Below are positions 49,949 to 58,943 of a stretch of DNA of 64,000 nt, piece by piece (positions within the stretch are counted from its first letter, which is position 1; every line of letters begins with the position of its first letter). A program made the position numbers and the translations under genes. The stretch is from Nonomuraea jabiensis (GTDB taxonomy: Bacteria > Actinomycetota > Actinomycetes > Streptosporangiales > Streptosporangiaceae), in the NCBI RefSeq assembly GCF_014204795.1, contig NZ_JACHMB010000001.1, positions 10,118,501 through 10,182,500 on the forward strand, written 5' to 3'. The notes beneath the pieces were generated by a model, which saw only the letters and a program-made list of their open reading frames with translations, was not told the origin of the DNA and made no database searches.

Positions 49949-50812
49949 CCGTGCGGCCGTACGGATCAACCCTGCGAGGGCGAGGGAGCGGCTGTGCGCG
50001 GGCCAGGCGATGTGGGTGACGACGGGCGGCGCGTCGCTCAGGGGAACGGCGGCGTGCTCGGCCCACAGCCAGGCGCGGGCGGATTCGGGGAGAACGGTCA
50101 CGGTGCGCCCGAGGGCGATCAGCTGGGCCAGCTGCGTCTGGTCGCGGATCTCGGGCCCCGGGCCGGGTTCGTACGTGCCGTGGCGGGGCCAGCGGGCGAG
50201 CGGAAGATCGGGGATGTCGCTGACGTCGGCCAGGCACAGAGTCTTGCGGGCGGCGAGAGGGTGCCCGGCAGGCAGGACGGCGATCTGCCCCTCGGTCATC
50301 AGTTCCTCGCTGTCGAACCCGGCGAGGGAGTTGTACGGCGTGTGCATGAGCGCCACGTCAGCGCGGCCATCGCGCAGCAGTTCGGCCTGCTCGCATATGC
50401 CGCACGGCAGCACCTCGACCTCGACGGCATCGGGCTCTGCCGCGTAGGCGTCGAGAAGCTTCTGCAGCAGCTCGTGAGATCCGCCGGCCTTCAACGCCAG
50501 CACCAGGCGGTTGCGGGAACCATCCGGGCTGTCGGCGCCACCGGCGCGACGGGTGCGGCGAGCGGCGGCGATGGTCGCGTCGAGGGCCGCGCGGCCCTCC
50601 TGCAGCAGCACCTCTCCGGCGCCGGTCAGGGAGACACCGCGGCGGTTCCGATTCAGCAGGGCGACGCCGAGGCGCCGTTCGAGCTGCTGGATCGCTCGGG
50701 ACAGCGGCGGCTGGGCCATGCCGAGACGCTCGGCGGCGCGGCCGAAGTGCAACTCCTCGGCGACTGCCACGAAGTACCGCAACTCGCGGGTCTCCAAGGC
50801 ATCCACGGCCAT
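49943..50812 (-). CDS. LysR family transcriptional regulator
   Basis: A 289-residue regulator with the N-terminal helix-turn-helix LHFGRAAERLGMAQPPLSRA and QQLERRLGVALLNRNRRG, and a C-terminal effector domain (ADVALMHTPYNSLAGF, IAVLPAGHPLAARKTL). The divergent SDR gene starts 88 bases away with a LysR-type box between. It probably activates that gene in response to an unknown small molecule. Confidence 0.9.
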   Translation of the reverse strand: MAVDALETRELRYFVAVAEELHFGRAAERLGMAQPPLSRAIQQLERRLGVALLNRNRRGVSLTGAGEVLLQEGRAALDATIAAARRTRRAGGADSPDGSRNRLVLALKAGGSHELLQKLLDAYAAEPDAVEVEVLPCGICEQAELLRDGRADVALMHTPYNSLAGFDSEELMTEGQIAVLPAGHPLAARKTLCLADVSDIPDLPLARWPRHGTYEPGPGPEIRDQTQLAQLIALGRTVTVLPESARAWLWAEHAAVPLSDAPPVVTHIAWPAHSRSLALAGLIRTAARL

Positions 50813-50826
50813 ATCCTACCTCAGTG

Positions 50827-50841
50827 ATACCTACCGGGTAT
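50827..50841. promoter_or_regulatory. LysR-type box candidate
   Basis: ATACC-N5-GGTAT (50827-50831 and 50837-50841), a 15-bp T-N11-A type inverted repeat, lies between the divergent LysR and SDR genes, 15 bases upstream of the LysR start. Confidence 0.55.
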
Positions 50842-50899
50842 GACAGGGCACTGTATCGGTGTTGGATGCGCCGCTCGTCCGCGAGCGAACATCGACGGC

Positions 50900-51637
50900 A
50901 TGAGCGAAACGAAGACCGCGCTGGTGACCGGCGCGAACAAGGGCATCGGATACGAAATCGCGGCCGGCCTCGGCGCCCTTGGATACCGAGTGGGCGTGGG
51001 GGCCCGCGACGAGTCCCGGCGCGAGACCGCCGTGGAGAAGCTGCGCGCCGCCGGGGTGGACGCGTTCGGGGTGCCGCTGGACGTGACCAGCGACCAGAGC
51101 GCCGCCGATGCCGCCGAACTGATCGAACGGCAGGCCGGGCGCCTGGACGTCCTGGTGAACAACGCCGGCATCTCGGGAGAGACGGGGCCGGGGTGGGTGC
51201 AGGACCCGACCGCGCTGGACCTCGACGTGGTCCGCACGGTCGTGGAGACCAACGTCATCGGTGTCATCCGGGTGACCAACGCGATGCTTCCGCTGCTGCG
51301 GCGCTCGACGTCGCCACGCATCGTCAACGTCTCCAGTGCCGTCGCCTCCCTGACCCGGCAGGCGGACCCGGACATCGAGATCGGCCCCATCATGGCGGCC
51401 TACGCACCGTCGAAGACGTTCCTCAACGCCGTCACCGTGCAGTACGCCCGGCAGTTCGCCGGTACGAACATCCTCATCAACGCCGCCTGCCCGGGCCTGG
51501 TCGCGACGGACTTCACCGGCTTCCACGGACCCCGCACTCCCGAGCAGGGCGCAGCCACGGCGATCCGGCTCGCCACGCTGCCCGACGACGGCCCGACGGG
51601 GTCGTTCTTCGAGGACGCCGGCGTCATCCCCTGGTGA
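50900..51637 (+). CDS. Short-chain dehydrogenase/reductase
   Basis: A 245-residue SDR. The nucleotide motif is TGANKGIGYEIA, the structural motif VNNAGIS, and the active site has Ser in NVSSAV and YAPSK (Tyr-x-x-x-Lys). DVTSDQ at the second strand end suggests NADP(H) chemistry typical of carbonyl reductases. It reduces or oxidises an unknown alcohol/ketone. The LysR gene is divergent and likely its regulator. In-frame alternative starts upstream have no ribosome site. Confidence 0.9.
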   Translation: MSETKTALVTGANKGIGYEIAAGLGALGYRVGVGARDESRRETAVEKLRAAGVDAFGVPLDVTSDQSAADAAELIERQAGRLDVLVNNAGISGETGPGWVQDPTALDLDVVRTVVETNVIGVIRVTNAMLPLLRRSTSPRIVNVSSAVASLTRQADPDIEIGPIMAAYAPSKTFLNAVTVQYARQFAGTNILINAACPGLVATDFTGFHGPRTPEQGAATAIRLATLPDDGPTGSFFEDAGVIPW

Positions 51638-51816
51638 CGTGATCATGCCGTGTGCCTCTTCCTGACCGGAATCAAGGGACCGGCTGAACCTCGTCGGCCT
51701 CTTCGCCCTGGAGCGAGGGGCATCGGGTCAAGGGCCTGCCGTCGACGGAACGGCATGGAACGCGATGGAACGCAGAAAGGGGAGAAGCAACCCCGGGCCG
51801 CCCAAGGAGCCATCCC

Positions 51817-52326
51817 ATGACCATCACCAACCGTTCCTCGATCCGCAGGCCACTGACCGTCTTGTCGGCCGTGGCCACGGCCGCCGTCTTCCTGGCGAAC
51901 CCCGCCTCGGCCGAGCCGAATCCCGTGAACGTGTGCAACAGCGGCAGCGGCTTCGTCATGTGCTTCAGCCTCGACCGGATCCAAACCGGCGGGGACATCA
52001 ACGTCCACCTCGGCATCGACGTGGCCATGAGCCGCGAGGAGGCCCAGGCCATCATCGATCACCCCGGTGACGAGTTCTCCGCCAAGGTCATCGGCCAGGA
52101 CCCCGCCTTCGACAACAGCCTGGTGTCGGTGCCGCTCACCTGGAGCGCCGCGGGAGACAGCGGACTCTCGGCCGAGTTCGACATGGTGGCGACCTGGAGC
52201 CAGCTCAACGAGGACGACGGATTCTTCGACGGCTACATCGACGACCTGTTCGGCCGCATCGTACTGACCAAGCCTGACGGCCAGAAGCGCACCTTCAACT
52301 CCACCACCATCCACGGCTACTACTGA
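51817..52326 (+). CDS. Secreted protein of unknown function
   Basis: A 169-residue protein with a clear signal peptide (basic MTITNRSSIRRP, hydrophobic LTVLSAVATAAVFLA, cleavage after ASA at about residue 32). The mature part has two Cys (NVCNSGSGFVMCFSL) that could form a disulfide, and a beta-rich acidic C-terminus ending FNSTTIHGYY. No family was recognised. It has its own upstream gap of 180 bases and is convergent with the MFS gene. Confidence 0.75.
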   Translation: MTITNRSSIRRPLTVLSAVATAAVFLANPASAEPNPVNVCNSGSGFVMCFSLDRIQTGGDINVHLGIDVAMSREEAQAIIDHPGDEFSAKVIGQDPAFDNSLVSVPLTWSAAGDSGLSAEFDMVATWSQLNEDDGFFDGYIDDLFGRIVLTKPDGQKRTFNSTTIHGYY

Positions 52327-52450
52327 TCCCGGCCGCGCCCCACTTCAGTGTGAGAGAGACCCGACCCTACGCCGGGCCGGGTCCGCGCTCACTGGACGTC
52401 GGTCGCGTTCAGGCGCCGCCTGACCAGGTCAGCCGGGCCTGGATGTGGCT

Positions 52451-53935
52451 TCATCGACCGGGTTCCTCCAGCTCGACGGCGTGTTCCGCCTTGGCGGGAA
52501 GGAGCAGCGCGGTGATGACCACGGCCACGGACAGCACCGCGCCGAGGATGAAGGCCAGTCGCATCCCGTCGAGGTTGGCGAGCGCCTCGGCGACTCCCTC
52601 GGCTTTCAGGGCGTCGGCGCGGGCGCTCATCACGGTGATCACGAGCGCGGTGCCGAGGGCCGCCGAGACCTGCTGGAGCGTGCTCAGGATCGAGCTGCCG
52701 TGGGAGTAGAGCTTCGGGGGAACCGCGCCGAGCCCGAGGGTGAACACCGGGGTGAAGGTCGCGGCCAGGCTCACCATCAGCAGCGCGTGCAGGCCGAGGA
52801 TCTGCCAGTACGGCATGGTCATCGTGACCTGGGTGAAGCCGGCGAGCGAGAGCATGATGCCGATCGCGCCCGGGATGACCAGAACCCGGCCGCCGAACTT
52901 GTCGAACAGGCGGCCGACGGTCGGACCGAGCAGGCCCATCGCCAGGCCGCCGGGCATCACGAGGAGCCCGGTCTCCAGGGCGCTGAGTCCGCGGACGCTC
53001 TGCAGGTACAGCGGCAGCAGGATCATCGAGCCGAGCATCGCCATGAAGGACACCGACATGAGGATCAGCGCGACGGTGTAGGTGCGGTGGCGCAGGGTGC
53101 GCAGGTCCATCAGCGGTATGTCGAGCTTCTGCAACGACAGCTGGCGGAAGACGAAGACGGCGATGGTCACCAGCCCGGCCGCCACGATGCCGGCGGCAAA
53201 GCGGACGTCGCCGCCCTCGAACCGGCTGAGCCCGTAGACCAGGCCGCCGAAGCCCGCCGCGGCGGTCACCACGCTGAACCAGTCGATGACGCTGAACTCG
53301 GGCTCGCCGATGTTCTGGAGCCGCTTCAGGCCGCTCCAGGCGATCAGGGCGGCGATGGGGAACACCACGGCGAACAGCAGGCGCCAGGACCCGAACTGCA
53401 GGATCACCCCCGAGATCGCCGGGCCCATCGCGGGCGCGACCGAGATGGCCAGGGTGACGTTGCCCATGACCCGGCCCCGGTCCTCCTCGGGCACCACCTG
53501 CATCAGCGTGGTCATCAGCAGCGGCATCATCACGGCCGTCCCGGACGCCTGGATGATGCGGGCGCCCAGCAGCACCCCGAACGTCGGCGCGACGGCGGCC
53601 AACGCCGTGCCGATCAGGAACAACCCCATCGCGACCGTGTAGGCGCGGCGGGTGGACACCCGCTGCAGGAACCAGCCGGTGATCGGGATGACCGCGGCCA
53701 TGGTCAGCATGAAGGCGGTCGAGAGCCACTGCGCGGTCTGCTCGGTGATGTGCAGCGCGTCCATCAACCGCGGGATCGCGTTGATCATGATCGTCTCATT
53801 GAGAATGACCACGAACGTGGCGAGCACAAGCAGCCGGATCACGGCCGGGGTGCGGCCGGAACCGGCGGCCGCGGACTTGGCGGGTGAGTCAAGCTGTGGG
53901 ATGGGCACGGCACCTCGATCGGAGTTGTCGGACAT
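52451..53935 (-). CDS. MFS multidrug exporter (DHA2 type)
   Basis: A 494-residue transporter with 14 helices, the DHA2 drug:proton antiporter layout. Motif traces are LNETIMINAIPRLMDAL (motif D1-like), QWLSTAFMLTMA, VSTRRAYTVAMGLFLIGTAL (motif A variant), and the motif C-like SVAPAMGPAISGVIL. The start is at MSDNSDRG; the longer frame to 54016 is possible but has no better ribosome site. It stands alone, with no linked regulator except possibly the TetR at 54445. Confidence 0.88.
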   Translation of the reverse strand: MSDNSDRGAVPIPQLDSPAKSAAAGSGRTPAVIRLLVLATFVVILNETIMINAIPRLMDALHITEQTAQWLSTAFMLTMAAVIPITGWFLQRVSTRRAYTVAMGLFLIGTALAAVAPTFGVLLGARIIQASGTAVMMPLLMTTLMQVVPEEDRGRVMGNVTLAISVAPAMGPAISGVILQFGSWRLLFAVVFPIAALIAWSGLKRLQNIGEPEFSVIDWFSVVTAAAGFGGLVYGLSRFEGGDVRFAAGIVAAGLVTIAVFVFRQLSLQKLDIPLMDLRTLRHRTYTVALILMSVSFMAMLGSMILLPLYLQSVRGLSALETGLLVMPGGLAMGLLGPTVGRLFDKFGGRVLVIPGAIGIMLSLAGFTQVTMTMPYWQILGLHALLMVSLAATFTPVFTLGLGAVPPKLYSHGSSILSTLQQVSAALGTALVITVMSARADALKAEGVAEALANLDGMRLAFILGAVLSVAVVITALLLPAKAEHAVELEEPGR

Positions 53936-54444
53936 AGTGTGGTCACGGCTGGCATTCCAGCCTTGGGTCTCACGAGTAGTCGTGGTCATACACAGACTGA
54001 CCGACACCACCGACAAAACTCATCGCCCACGTCTAACATTCCGGCACGTGAGGCGAAATGTCACCCAGTTTTACCGCCTGCCAGGGGCGCGAGATCGCGT
54101 GGACGAGGGTCCCGTTTCGCCTCGTGACCTGGGCGAACGCGCCCTGCGTCACGTCGAAGCCGAAGGCGCAGTCGAGCTGACGGCATCGGGGAACGACGAG
54201 GACATTTTCCGCCCCTCGTCGTCCGTCTGCGGTCCCCGGCCGGCTCTCGCGCCCCGGTGAGACCGGATCCGCTCACCGACCCCGGTGGCGGGGGGCGTCG
54301 GGCTTCGGCTCGGCCGGTATGTTCTTCACCGGCGGCAAGAAGTGGGACTAGGCACCGATGCCCTCGCTCGGTGACGGCGTGCCCGCCCGGGGCCTACCCG
54401 CTGTCGATCGACGCGAGTTCGGAGAACCCGGCGGGCGCCGACGC
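53936..54444. other. Intergenic stretch without a recognised gene
   Basis: About 510 bases between the MFS gene start and the TetR stop. Short open frames occur (for example one ending GSAGMFFTGGKKWD at 54349-54351 on the plus strand) but none shows a family match. The MFS promoter should lie near 53940-54020. Confidence 0.5.
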
Positions 54445-55050
54445 CTACCCGGCGCGCGCCTCGCTGCGTAGCGCCTCCAGCAGCCGTGCCAGGGCGGCCT
54501 GGGTGGCCGGCAGGTTCGCGGGGTCGTCCGAGGCGGCCAGCCACAGCGCCGCCTCGTTCATCGCGCCCGACAGCAGGTGGGTCAGTGGCGCCACTGGCTG
54601 GGGCGCGAGCGTGCCCTCTTCGATCAGGTCGGTGAGCGCGTCGGCCAGGTGGCGGGCCGAGGCGGCCTCGTCCATCGCGCGCCATTCGTTCCAGCCGAGC
54701 ACGGCGGGGCCGTCGACGAGCATGATCCGCTGAACGCCCGGGGCCGTGCTGGCCGTCAGGAACGCCTGGCAGCCGACGGTCAGGCGGGTCCAGAGGTCGT
54801 CGTGTACGTCGGCGGTCCGCGCCACCGTCTCGGCCACCTCCTGCTGCACCTGCTCCAGGACGGCCCTGAACAACTCGGCCTTGCTCTCGAAGAGATGGTA
54901 GAGCGCGCCCTTGGTCACCCCCGCCTCGGCGACGATCTCCGACAGGCTCACCGCGCCATAACCCCGCTCCGCGAACAGGCGCCTGCTCTCCCGCAGCAGG
55001 GCCTGCCTGGTCTGCTCCCGCTGCTGCGCCCTGACGCCGTGCGTCTTCAT
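54445..55050 (-). CDS. TetR family transcriptional regulator
   Basis: A 201-residue regulator with the helix-turn-helix VSLSEIVAEAGVTKGALYHLF (read VSLSEIVAEAG, VTKGALYHLFESKAEL). GGGAGGA precedes the ATG at 55050. Two TACCGATGGTA boxes lie between it and the divergent VOC gene and are its probable operators. The C-terminal domain (TetR_C_33/AcrR-like type) usually binds hydrophobic small molecules. Confidence 0.9.
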   Translation of the reverse strand: MKTHGVRAQQREQTRQALLRESRRLFAERGYGAVSLSEIVAEAGVTKGALYHLFESKAELFRAVLEQVQQEVAETVARTADVHDDLWTRLTVGCQAFLTASTAPGVQRIMLVDGPAVLGWNEWRAMDEAASARHLADALTDLIEEGTLAPQPVAPLTHLLSGAMNEAALWLAASDDPANLPATQAALARLLEALRSEARAG

Positions 55051-55066
55051 GCTTCCTCCCTTGACA

Positions 55067-55107
55067 TACCGATGGTACGTCAAATAGACATTCACGTACC
55101 GATGGTA
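55067..55107. promoter_or_regulatory. Twin TetR operators TACCGATGGTA
   Basis: Two copies of the 11-bp inverted repeat TACC-GAT-GGTA (55067-55077 and 55097-55107), 30 bp apart (about three helical turns), sit in the divergent TetR/VOC promoter. They match the commonest TetR operator layout (TACCNNNGGTA). Confidence 0.8.
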
Positions 55108-55123
55108 TGCGAAAGGATTTCTG

Positions 55124-55540
55124 GTGGAACTGACCAGCTTCTATCCCGTGATCTGCACCACCCGGCTGCAGGAGTCCCGTGACTTCTACACCGGGCTGCT
55201 GGGGTTCGAGACGACGTTCGAGGCCGACTGGTACGTCAGCCTGCGGCGTCCCGGGACGCCGCCCTATGAGCTCGCGCTGCTCGACCACGCCCACCCGACG
55301 CTGCCCGAGGCCTACCGCGTCCCTGTCCGCGGGCTGCTGCTCAACTTCGAGGTGGCGGACGTGGACGCCGAGTGGGAACGGCTCGTCGTCGGCGCGGGGC
55401 TGACCGCCGAGCTCGCGCTGCGCAGCGAGGACTTCGGGCAGCGGCACTTCATCGTGGCCGATCCCAACGGGGTCCTCATCGACGTCATCACCCCGATCGC
55501 ACCCTCGGCGGAGTACGCCGAGCAGTACGTCGGCTCATGA
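55124..55540 (+). CDS. VOC (glyoxalase/bleomycin-resistance) family protein
   Basis: A 138-residue single-domain VOC protein. Landmarks are FYPVICTTRLQESRDFYTGL, LLNFEVADVDAEW and the metal-side IVADPNGVLIDV. GTG start at 55124 with GAAAGGA upstream. Members act as glyoxalases, dioxygenases or drug-binding proteins; the function here is unknown. It is divergent from the TetR gene and behind its operators, so it is a likely regulated resistance or detoxification gene. Confidence 0.85.
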   Translation: MELTSFYPVICTTRLQESRDFYTGLLGFETTFEADWYVSLRRPGTPPYELALLDHAHPTLPEAYRVPVRGLLLNFEVADVDAEWERLVVGAGLTAELALRSEDFGQRHFIVADPNGVLIDVITPIAPSAEYAEQYVGS

Positions 55541-55563
55541 CTCCCGGCCGGTGAAGTGGCCGG

Positions 55564-55783
55564 TCAGGTCGCGGTGCAGGTGAGCGCCGAGGCGGCGGCG
55601 GTCCCGGTGGCGGTGAAGCAGAAGGTTGCGGTGGCGTCGGCGGCGAGCCTGCCGTTCCAGGACTCGTTGCGGACGCTGACGGACGGTGCGGCGCCCGAGC
55701 GGACCCCTTCCCACAGCTGGGTGACGCTCTGCGATCCGGGCCAGTTCCAGGTGACCGTCCAGCCATTGATCGCCGAGGTGCCG
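55564..55783 (-). pseudogene. C-terminal CBM2 (cellulose-binding) remnant
   Basis: The minus strand reads INGWTVTWNWPGSQSVTQLW, then SVSVRNESWNGRLAADATATF and a stop after LTCTAT at 55564. This is the second half of a family 2 carbohydrate-binding module (cf. the intact CBM2 at 56800-57110). Its N-terminal half, linker and any catalytic domain are absent; upstream sequence shows no continuation. It is what is left of a secreted cellulase or xylanase-type gene. Confidence 0.75.
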
Positions 55784-56060
55784 GCACCATGCCGACCTCT
55801 GCGAGCCCTGCATGGAGCCTTTCCAGTGGTGTCACTCAGGCCGGATACCCGAGATGTTTCATCGGCCGGTGACGTGTAATTTTCATCCTCCGTCGGGGGC
55901 GGGCCGCGCTCCGCGACCAGGGAAGACGGCGGGCGACAGGACGTGATCGGCGGGGCGGCTCATTGACGTGTCCGCGCCCGGCGGGGTTCGCTCCACGTGC
56001 AAGGAGCCGACCGTTCAGGGACCGCGGTCTCTGCCAGCGCTCACAGAAACGGAGGCATCC

Positions 56061-57110
56061 ATGATGAGGATGACGCGCCTGCTGAGCGGCCTGGTCGCCG
56101 TGCTGGCGCTGCTCGCGGCCACGGTCTACGCCACGATGTACGCCCCGGCGGCCGGCGCGGAGTCGAACGGCGGCGTACGGGTGATGCCGCTCGGCGACTC
56201 GATCACCGACGGGCTCACCGTACCCGGGGGTTACCGCATCGACCTGTGGCAGAAACTCGTGGCCGCCGGCTACCGGGTCGACTTCGTCGGATCGCTGTTC
56301 AACGGGCCGTCGAGCCTGGGCGACCACGACCACGAGGGCCACTCCGGATGGCGCATCGACCAGATCGACGCCAACATCGTGAGCTGGCTACGCACCTACC
56401 AGCCGCGTACGATCCTGCTGCACATCGGCACCAACGACATGTACCAGAACCCGAACGGCGCGTCCTCCAGGCTGGCCACGCTCATCGACCGCATCACCGG
56501 CACCGCGCCCGACGCCGAGGTGTTCGTGGCCACGATCATCCCCCTCAACGGCGCCGACCCGACCGTCAGGAGCTTCAACTCGGCGATCCCCGGCATCGTG
56601 CAGTCCAGGGCCGCGGCCGGCAAGCACGTTCACCTGGTCGACATGTACAGCGCCCTGACCACCGCGGACCTGGCCGACGGCGTCCACCCCAACGCCGGCG
56701 GCTACAGCAAGATGGCGAACGTCTGGTACAACGCCCTCCGCTCGGTCCCCGGCAGCCTGGATGGCACCCCCACCCCGACCCCGACGCCCACGCCTCCCGG
56801 GCAGGGCGGTGCCTGCACCGCGACCTACCGGACGGTCAACACCTGGAGCGGCGGCTTCCAGGCGGAGGTGACCGTACGCAACAACGGGTCGGCGCCGCTG
56901 AACGGGTGGACCGTCGGCATGACCCTGGCCGCCGGGCAGGCCGTCACCAACCTGTGGGGCGGCGTCGCGACCGGGACCAGCGGCGCGATCAGCGTCCGCA
57001 ACGCCTCCTACAACGGCAGCCTCGCGGCCGGCGGCACCACGACGTTCGGCTACGTCGCCGGCGGCAACGGCGCCAACGCGCCCACCGGCATCGGCTGCTC
57101 CAGCCCCTGA
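56061..57110 (+). CDS. Secreted SGNH/CE3-type acetylxylan esterase with CBM2
   Basis: A 349-residue exported enzyme. Signal peptide 1-32 (ends AAGAE). The SGNH hydrolase domain has MPLGDSITDG (Ser), LLHIGTNDMY (Asn) and ADGVHPNAGGY (Asp-His); this is the CE3 acetylxylan esterase style. A PTPTPTPTPP linker leads to a CBM2 (about 252-349: TWSGGFQAEVTVRN, LNGWTVGMTL, VRNASYNGSLAAGG) that binds cellulose or xylan. GGAGG is 5 bases before the ATG; a second ATG at 56064 is equally possible. The strong terminator hairpin follows. It helps strip acetyl groups from plant polysaccharide outside the cell. Confidence 0.88.
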   Translation: MMRMTRLLSGLVAVLALLAATVYATMYAPAAGAESNGGVRVMPLGDSITDGLTVPGGYRIDLWQKLVAAGYRVDFVGSLFNGPSSLGDHDHEGHSGWRIDQIDANIVSWLRTYQPRTILLHIGTNDMYQNPNGASSRLATLIDRITGTAPDAEVFVATIIPLNGADPTVRSFNSAIPGIVQSRAAAGKHVHLVDMYSALTTADLADGVHPNAGGYSKMANVWYNALRSVPGSLDGTPTPTPTPTPPGQGGACTATYRTVNTWSGGFQAEVTVRNNGSAPLNGWTVGMTLAAGQAVTNLWGGVATGTSGAISVRNASYNGSLAAGGTTTFGYVAGGNGANAPTGIGCSSP

Positions 57111-57115
57111 GCGAT

Positions 57116-57152
57116 CCCGGCGCCGGCCGCGCACACTGCGGCCGGCGCCGGG
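57116..57152 (+). terminator. Strong GC-rich terminator hairpin
   Basis: A perfect 15-bp stem (CCCGGCGCCGGCCGC at 57116-57130; GCGGCCGGCGCCGGG at 57138-57152) with a 7-base loop follows the esterase stop by 5 bases. It separates the esterase from the ABC exporter operon. Confidence 0.8.
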
Positions 57153-57200
57153 CGTCACCAGGAACGGCACGATGATCCGCTCAGCCGGGCCGTCGATAGG

Positions 57201-58943
57201 GTGGGGTTCGTGCCCGCATCCCCCAAACGCCGGTTCCTGGGCTTCCTCCTGCTGGCCGGCCGGCCGTGGCTGGCGGCCCTGTCCCTCCTCGAACTGTTCC
57301 TCCTGGTGGAGCCGACCGCGGTGGCCCTGGTCACCGGTGAGCTGGTGGGCCGCCTGGCGCAGGGCCTGGCCACGGGCGCGGCCGGGCAGGGCGGCATCGT
57401 GGCGCCGCTGGCGCTGCTCGGCGCGCTGCTGGTCACCGGCAACGTGCTCCGCTCGATGAGCCGGCCGCTGGCCGAACGGGTGGGGCAGCGGATCGACGCG
57501 GCGGTCCGCGAGGAGCTGACCTCCCGCGTGCTGGCGCTGCCGACTCTGGACCGGGTGGAGGACGTCGCCGTCCAGAACGAGCTGACGACCATGCGTTCGC
57601 CGCTGCTCACCTGGACCGACGAGGGCATCGGCGCCGGGGCGGTGGTCCGGTTCCGGGCCGGGCTGACCATGGCCGGGCTGGTGACGGCGATGCTGGTGCT
57701 CTCCTCCGTGGTGTGGTGGTGGGGCCCGGCGACGGCCGCGGCGGCGCTGCTGCTGGGCCGTTACCGGGCGAGCATGTGGCGGGAGTTCTTCAGGGTGGTG
57801 TCGGGCACCATGCCGGCCGCGATGCGCGGGCGCGCGTGGGCCGCGATGATGTCCGACAGCCGGGACGCCAAGGAGGTGCGGATCTTCGGGCTGACCGGCT
57901 GGCTGGAGAGACACGCGGAGAAGAACATCGCCGACGCCGCGCGGCGGGTCATCGACGCGAGGGTGGCTCTGCTCCGGCGGGAGATGTCGGTCTTCCTCGG
58001 GTGGGCGGCGACCGCGTCGCTGGTGTACGTGGCGGTGGCCACCTCCGGTGAGGTGTCGGTCGGCCGGATCGCCGCGACGATCGGCGCGGTCTCGGCCATG
58101 TTCGTCATCTCCATGTCGAGCCAGGGCGAGGACATGGACGAGGTCGCGATGCCCGCCGTGGAGGCCGTCACCCGGATCCGCGCGCTCGCACCCGGCCTGG
58201 AGCCGCCGCCCGCGCCGGACGGCAGCGGACAGATCGCCCTTCGGGACGTGGAGTTCGGCTACGGGAAGGTCCACGTGCTCAAGGGCGTGACGTTAACGCT
58301 CACACCCGGCGAGGTGACCGCGGTCGTCGGCGTGAACGGCGCCGGGAAGACGACCCTCGCCAAGCTCCTCACCGGCCAGTACCTCCCGCACGGCGGCACG
58401 GTGGCCACCGAGCCCACGGCGTACGCGGTGTATCAGGACTTCAACCGGTACGAGCTGAGCGCGTACGAGAACATCAGGATCGCCGCGCCGCAGGCGACGC
58501 GGGAGCAGGTCGAGGCGGCGGCCGCCGCGGTGGGCGCGACCGCGCTGATCGAGAGGCTGCCCAGGGGCTGGGAGACGGTGCTCTCCCCCAAGTACGCCGA
58601 CGGCGGCGACCTGTCCGGCGGCCAGTGGCAGAAGCTGGCGCTCGCCCGGGCGGCCCTGGCGGCCGCCTGCGGGGCGCGGCTGCTCGTCCTGGACGAGCCG
58701 ACCGCCAACCTGGACATCGAGGCCGAGCTGGAGGCCTTCGACCGCATCCGCCAGGTGCGCGGCCGGGCGAGCGTCGTGCTGATCTCGCACCGCTTCTCCA
58801 CCGTGCGCAAGGCGGACCGGATCGTCGTGCTGTCCGGCGGGCGGATCACCGAGGACGGCACCCACGACGAGCTGCTCGCCGCCGGCGGCGAGTACGCGCG
58901 GATGTTCCGCCTCCAGGCCCGGCAGTTCGAGGAGAGCGCATGA
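57201..58943 (+). CDS. ABC exporter half-transporter (membrane + ATPase), first of pair
   Basis: A 580-residue type IV ABC exporter. Six membrane helices (about 15-300) precede the ATPase with Walker A VGVNGAGKTTLAK, Q-loop AVYQDFNRYELS, signature LSGGQWQKLALAR and Walker B LLVLDEPTANLD. GTG at 57201 or 57210 is the start. Its stop overlaps the next ABC gene (ATGA), so the two likely form a heterodimer. Neighbouring siderophore genes make siderophore export the likely role, as with CchG-type exporters; a peptide substrate is an alternative. Confidence 0.85.
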   Translation: MGFVPASPKRRFLGFLLLAGRPWLAALSLLELFLLVEPTAVALVTGELVGRLAQGLATGAAGQGGIVAPLALLGALLVTGNVLRSMSRPLAERVGQRIDAAVREELTSRVLALPTLDRVEDVAVQNELTTMRSPLLTWTDEGIGAGAVVRFRAGLTMAGLVTAMLVLSSVVWWWGPATAAAALLLGRYRASMWREFFRVVSGTMPAAMRGRAWAAMMSDSRDAKEVRIFGLTGWLERHAEKNIADAARRVIDARVALLRREMSVFLGWAATASLVYVAVATSGEVSVGRIAATIGAVSAMFVISMSSQGEDMDEVAMPAVEAVTRIRALAPGLEPPPAPDGSGQIALRDVEFGYGKVHVLKGVTLTLTPGEVTAVVGVNGAGKTTLAKLLTGQYLPHGGTVATEPTAYAVYQDFNRYELSAYENIRIAAPQATREQVEAAAAAVGATALIERLPRGWETVLSPKYADGGDLSGGQWQKLALARAALAAACGARLLVLDEPTANLDIEAELEAFDRIRQVRGRASVVLISHRFSTVRKADRIVVLSGGRITEDGTHDELLAAGGEYARMFRLQARQFEESA

